This document shows positions 5,156 through 6,366 of a stretch of DNA of 6,366 nucleotides, piece after piece. The notes under the pieces are model-generated. The model saw only the letters and a list, made by a program, of their open reading frames with translations. It did not search any database and was not told where the DNA came from. Made by a program: the position numbers and the translations under genes. The DNA comes from Pseudomonadota bacterium (GTDB lineage: Bacteria; Pseudomonadota; Gammaproteobacteria; Steroidobacterales; Steroidobacteraceae): contig JAKAFQ010000259.1 of NCBI GenBank assembly GCA_021817875.1, positions 1 through 6,366 on the forward strand. The letters are read 5' to 3'. Position 1 is the first letter of the stretch; the number at the start of each line of letters is the position of its first letter.

Positions 5156-5677
5156 CTACTTGCCAGACGCGGCGCTGCGGCACCACCAGGCCCAACCGAA
5201 CAGCGTGAGCACAAAGACAGGGTAAGCGAGGAACGGCAGGGGCTTGGACAATGGAGTTAGGTCGTGGCCGGCGAAGATCTGCAGTGCGGTGATGGCAAAC
5301 AGCAGTGCCGCGACGCCGCCCAAGACACGCACCAGCAGAGGCATAACCCTTGCGGTGCTGACGAGAATGAGAGCCGCGGCCCAAAGTGCTGCACCTGCGG
5401 CGAAGAGTGGGCTGCTCGCCTCAAGTGGCATGGCCGATCCCGAGAGCACCAATGTTTGCCCTGCGATGTAGACCAAGAAGCCAGCGGCAACGGTCTGGTG
5501 ATTTTTCTTAAGGCAGTAAACGGCCAGTAGTGCCGCCGCCACGACGAGAGCGATGCCATCAATACCCCAGGCAAGGCCGCGTAGGGAAGCGGACGGAGCC
5601 AAACTCCCGGCCAGCCCGAGTAGTGCGCCGATTACGAGACAGATGGGTACGATCCCAGATGGACGTTCGGTTGACAT
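5156..5677 (-). CDS. Small integral membrane protein, six predicted helices, function unknown
   Basis: I do not recognise a named family. The 173-residue product (numbering here from this start) is almost entirely hydrophobic. Likely transmembrane segments are near 9-27, 32-54, 63-83, 91-109, 112-136 and 147-166, with short polar loops. The longest loops are LKKNHQT after helix 2 and GHDLTPLSKP before helix 6. There is no cleavable signal peptide pattern and no catalytic motif, so it probably sits in the inner membrane. The start at 5677 is preferred to the in-frame ATG at 5689, which would add four residues. GGAA lies about six bases before 5677, and nothing like a ribosome-binding site precedes 5689. 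It is on the same strand as the AbiEii-type gene but about 300 bases downstream, so they are probably separate units. Coding is well supported by the regular helix pattern. Confidence 0.75.
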   Translation of the reverse strand: MSTERPSGIVPICLVIGALLGLAGSLAPSASLRGLAWGIDGIALVVAAALLAVYCLKKNHQTVAAGFLVYIAGQTLVLSGSAMPLEASSPLFAAGAALWAAALILVSTARVMPLLVRVLGGVAALLFAITALQIFAGHDLTPLSKPLPFLAYPVFVLTLFGWAWWCRSAASGK

Positions 5678-5689
5678 GTGTTTTTCCAT

Positions 5690-5990
5690 TCGAGTAAATC
5701 TGCGTGCCGCCTGACTTTATTTTGAAGTGCGGTCCATGACGAATAGCCTAACACGTTGACGAATTACTGGGGATTTGAATCGGCGGCGCCCCCTTGGCTG
5801 CGGCACCAAGAGCTCCGAGGCCTGCACGCGCGAACGGGCATGACTGAGTCGACAAACCCGGCAGCCCCCCCGAATTCGCCGTAGTTGTGGACGTCCGCGT
5901 TTCCTGCCTTGAATGGCAGGTCTCGGGAATGGCAAACGTCCCTCACGGGTCGCTCTCGGCCCCCCGCATCGTACTCGAGTTTCAGGGTGG
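5690..5990. other. Intergenic region between the membrane-protein and AbiEii-type genes
   Basis: About 300 bases without a recognisable gene. It must hold the promoter of the membrane-protein gene, but I see only weak AT-rich candidates around 5715-5725. The clearest structure is a nested inverted repeat at 5890-5940. Short frames here yield no recognisable protein. Confidence 0.4.
5890..5940. repeat. Nested inverted repeat downstream of the AbiEii-type gene
   Basis: CCTGCC (5903-5908) and GGCAGG (5915-5920) form a perfect stem around TTGAAT. An outer GACGT (5890-5894) faces ACGTC (5936-5940). It lies 50 bases past the stop of the minus-strand toxin gene and could form a hairpin at the end of its transcript. 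Without a U-run it would not be a standard intrinsic terminator. Confidence 0.35.
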
Positions 5991-6366
5991 CTACTTCAGC
6001 CAGCCAAAGTATGTTTCTCGGACAAGGTTCGCCGCTCCGTCAACATCGTAGGGACCGTAGTCGGAACGGAGGAGTTGGCGCATGTCGTTCCGGAAGCTTC
6101 GATCTGCGAGGTGTCCGGTCAAGCGGTGCTCCGCTTCGTCGCGGCCCATTCGCGTACCTTCATTCTCAAGGTACCAGTTGAAGGCCTCGATCACGCGTCC
6201 GCCATCGATGGTACGAGCTGGCGTCGCACGGGGTCCAAAAGTCGCGGCGTGATAGAGATCAAAAAGATCTCGGCCTTGCGTCCTCTGCATCAGCGCCCTC
6301 AATTTGGTGCCCAACATCTCGTGAATATCGTAGGATCGCGCGGAGCAGTGCGTGAGCTCGCCCTCG
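5991..6366 (-). CDS. AbiEii/AbiGii-family nucleotidyltransferase toxin, C-terminal part
   Basis: The frame is open to the window edge (first full codon ends at 6365), so the N-terminus is missing; 124 residues are visible, with a TAG stop at 5991-5993. The segment MLGTKLRALMQRTQGRDLFDLYHA (17-40 of the visible part) is the hallmark of the AbiEii/type IV toxin family, whose members carry K-L-R-A...R-x-x-x-R-D-x-x-D-L after the nucleotidyltransferase core. The core motifs (GS and the metal-binding acids) would lie upstream, out of view. Characterised relatives modify tRNA by adding nucleotides and act in abortive phage infection, kept in check by an AbiEi-type antitoxin usually encoded just upstream. 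That partner would be expected beyond 6366. The ATG at 6317 is internal, since the residues before it (SYDIHE) continue the domain. Confidence 0.82.
   Translation of the reverse strand, partial: EGELTHCSARSYDIHEMLGTKLRALMQRTQGRDLFDLYHAATFGPRATPARTIDGGRVIEAFNWYLENEGTRMGRDEAEHRLTGHLADRSFRNDMRQLLRSDYGPYDVDGAANLVRETYFGWLK

Larger units (their letters stand above)
4457..6366. mobile_element. Second, tandem accessory element (left part only)
   Basis: It starts at the second att core with a left-end module like that of the first element, then carries a membrane-protein gene and part of an AbiEii-family toxin gene. Its right end and any integrase lie outside the window. The boundary is inferred from the repeated module. 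The alternative is that only the left module belongs to it and the rest is resident DNA. Confidence 0.45.

Noticed and set aside
5746..5752. GCCTAAC, resembling half of an integron attC core
   Set aside because: No matching GTTRRRY partner occurs at a suitable distance on the correct side, and no attC-like fold surrounds it.

Overview
The window looks like GC-rich proteobacterial chromosome, probably beta- or gammaproteobacterial. This rests on high GC, strong G/C bias at third codon positions in the core genes, and a tRNA-Gly gene that encodes its own CCA end. I cannot name the genus. A core-genome stretch (about 1-1658) runs into an accessory zone (about 1660-6366) that begins exactly at the 3' end of the tRNA gene.

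Core part: the 3' end of a molybdenum hydroxylase large-subunit gene (aldehyde oxidase/xanthine dehydrogenase superfamily, IorB-like) converges on a complete LOG-family gene on the minus strand. About 480 bases without a convincing gene follow, then tRNA-Gly(CCC) with its own promoter.

Accessory part: the last 27 bases of the tRNA plus one base (1632-1659) recur exactly at 4457-4484, the signature of site-specific integration into a tRNA gene. The 2.8-kb segment between them carries a minus-strand AAA-type ATPase with a C-terminal winged-helix region, then a plus-strand AbrB-type antitoxin/PIN toxin pair (VapBC-like). It holds no recombinase. Both cargo units have perfect palindromes placed on predicted core promoter elements, so each is probably self-repressed. 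The right end has two TCGCACTTG boxes 11 bp apart, shortly before the second att copy.

Sequence after each att copy is also related, over about 260 bases at roughly 75-80% identity by eye, and includes the same TCGCACTTG-type boxes. This fits two related elements stacked at one tRNA site. The second begins at 4457 and runs out of the window. It holds a six-helix membrane protein of unknown function and the C-terminal part of an AbiEii-family nucleotidyltransferase toxin, both on the minus strand.

Taken together, this is a small tRNA-anchored hotspot loaded with toxin-antitoxin and defence-type genes. The least described parts are the integrase-free mini-island, its candidate integrase arm sites, and the promoter-embedded operator of the ATPase.
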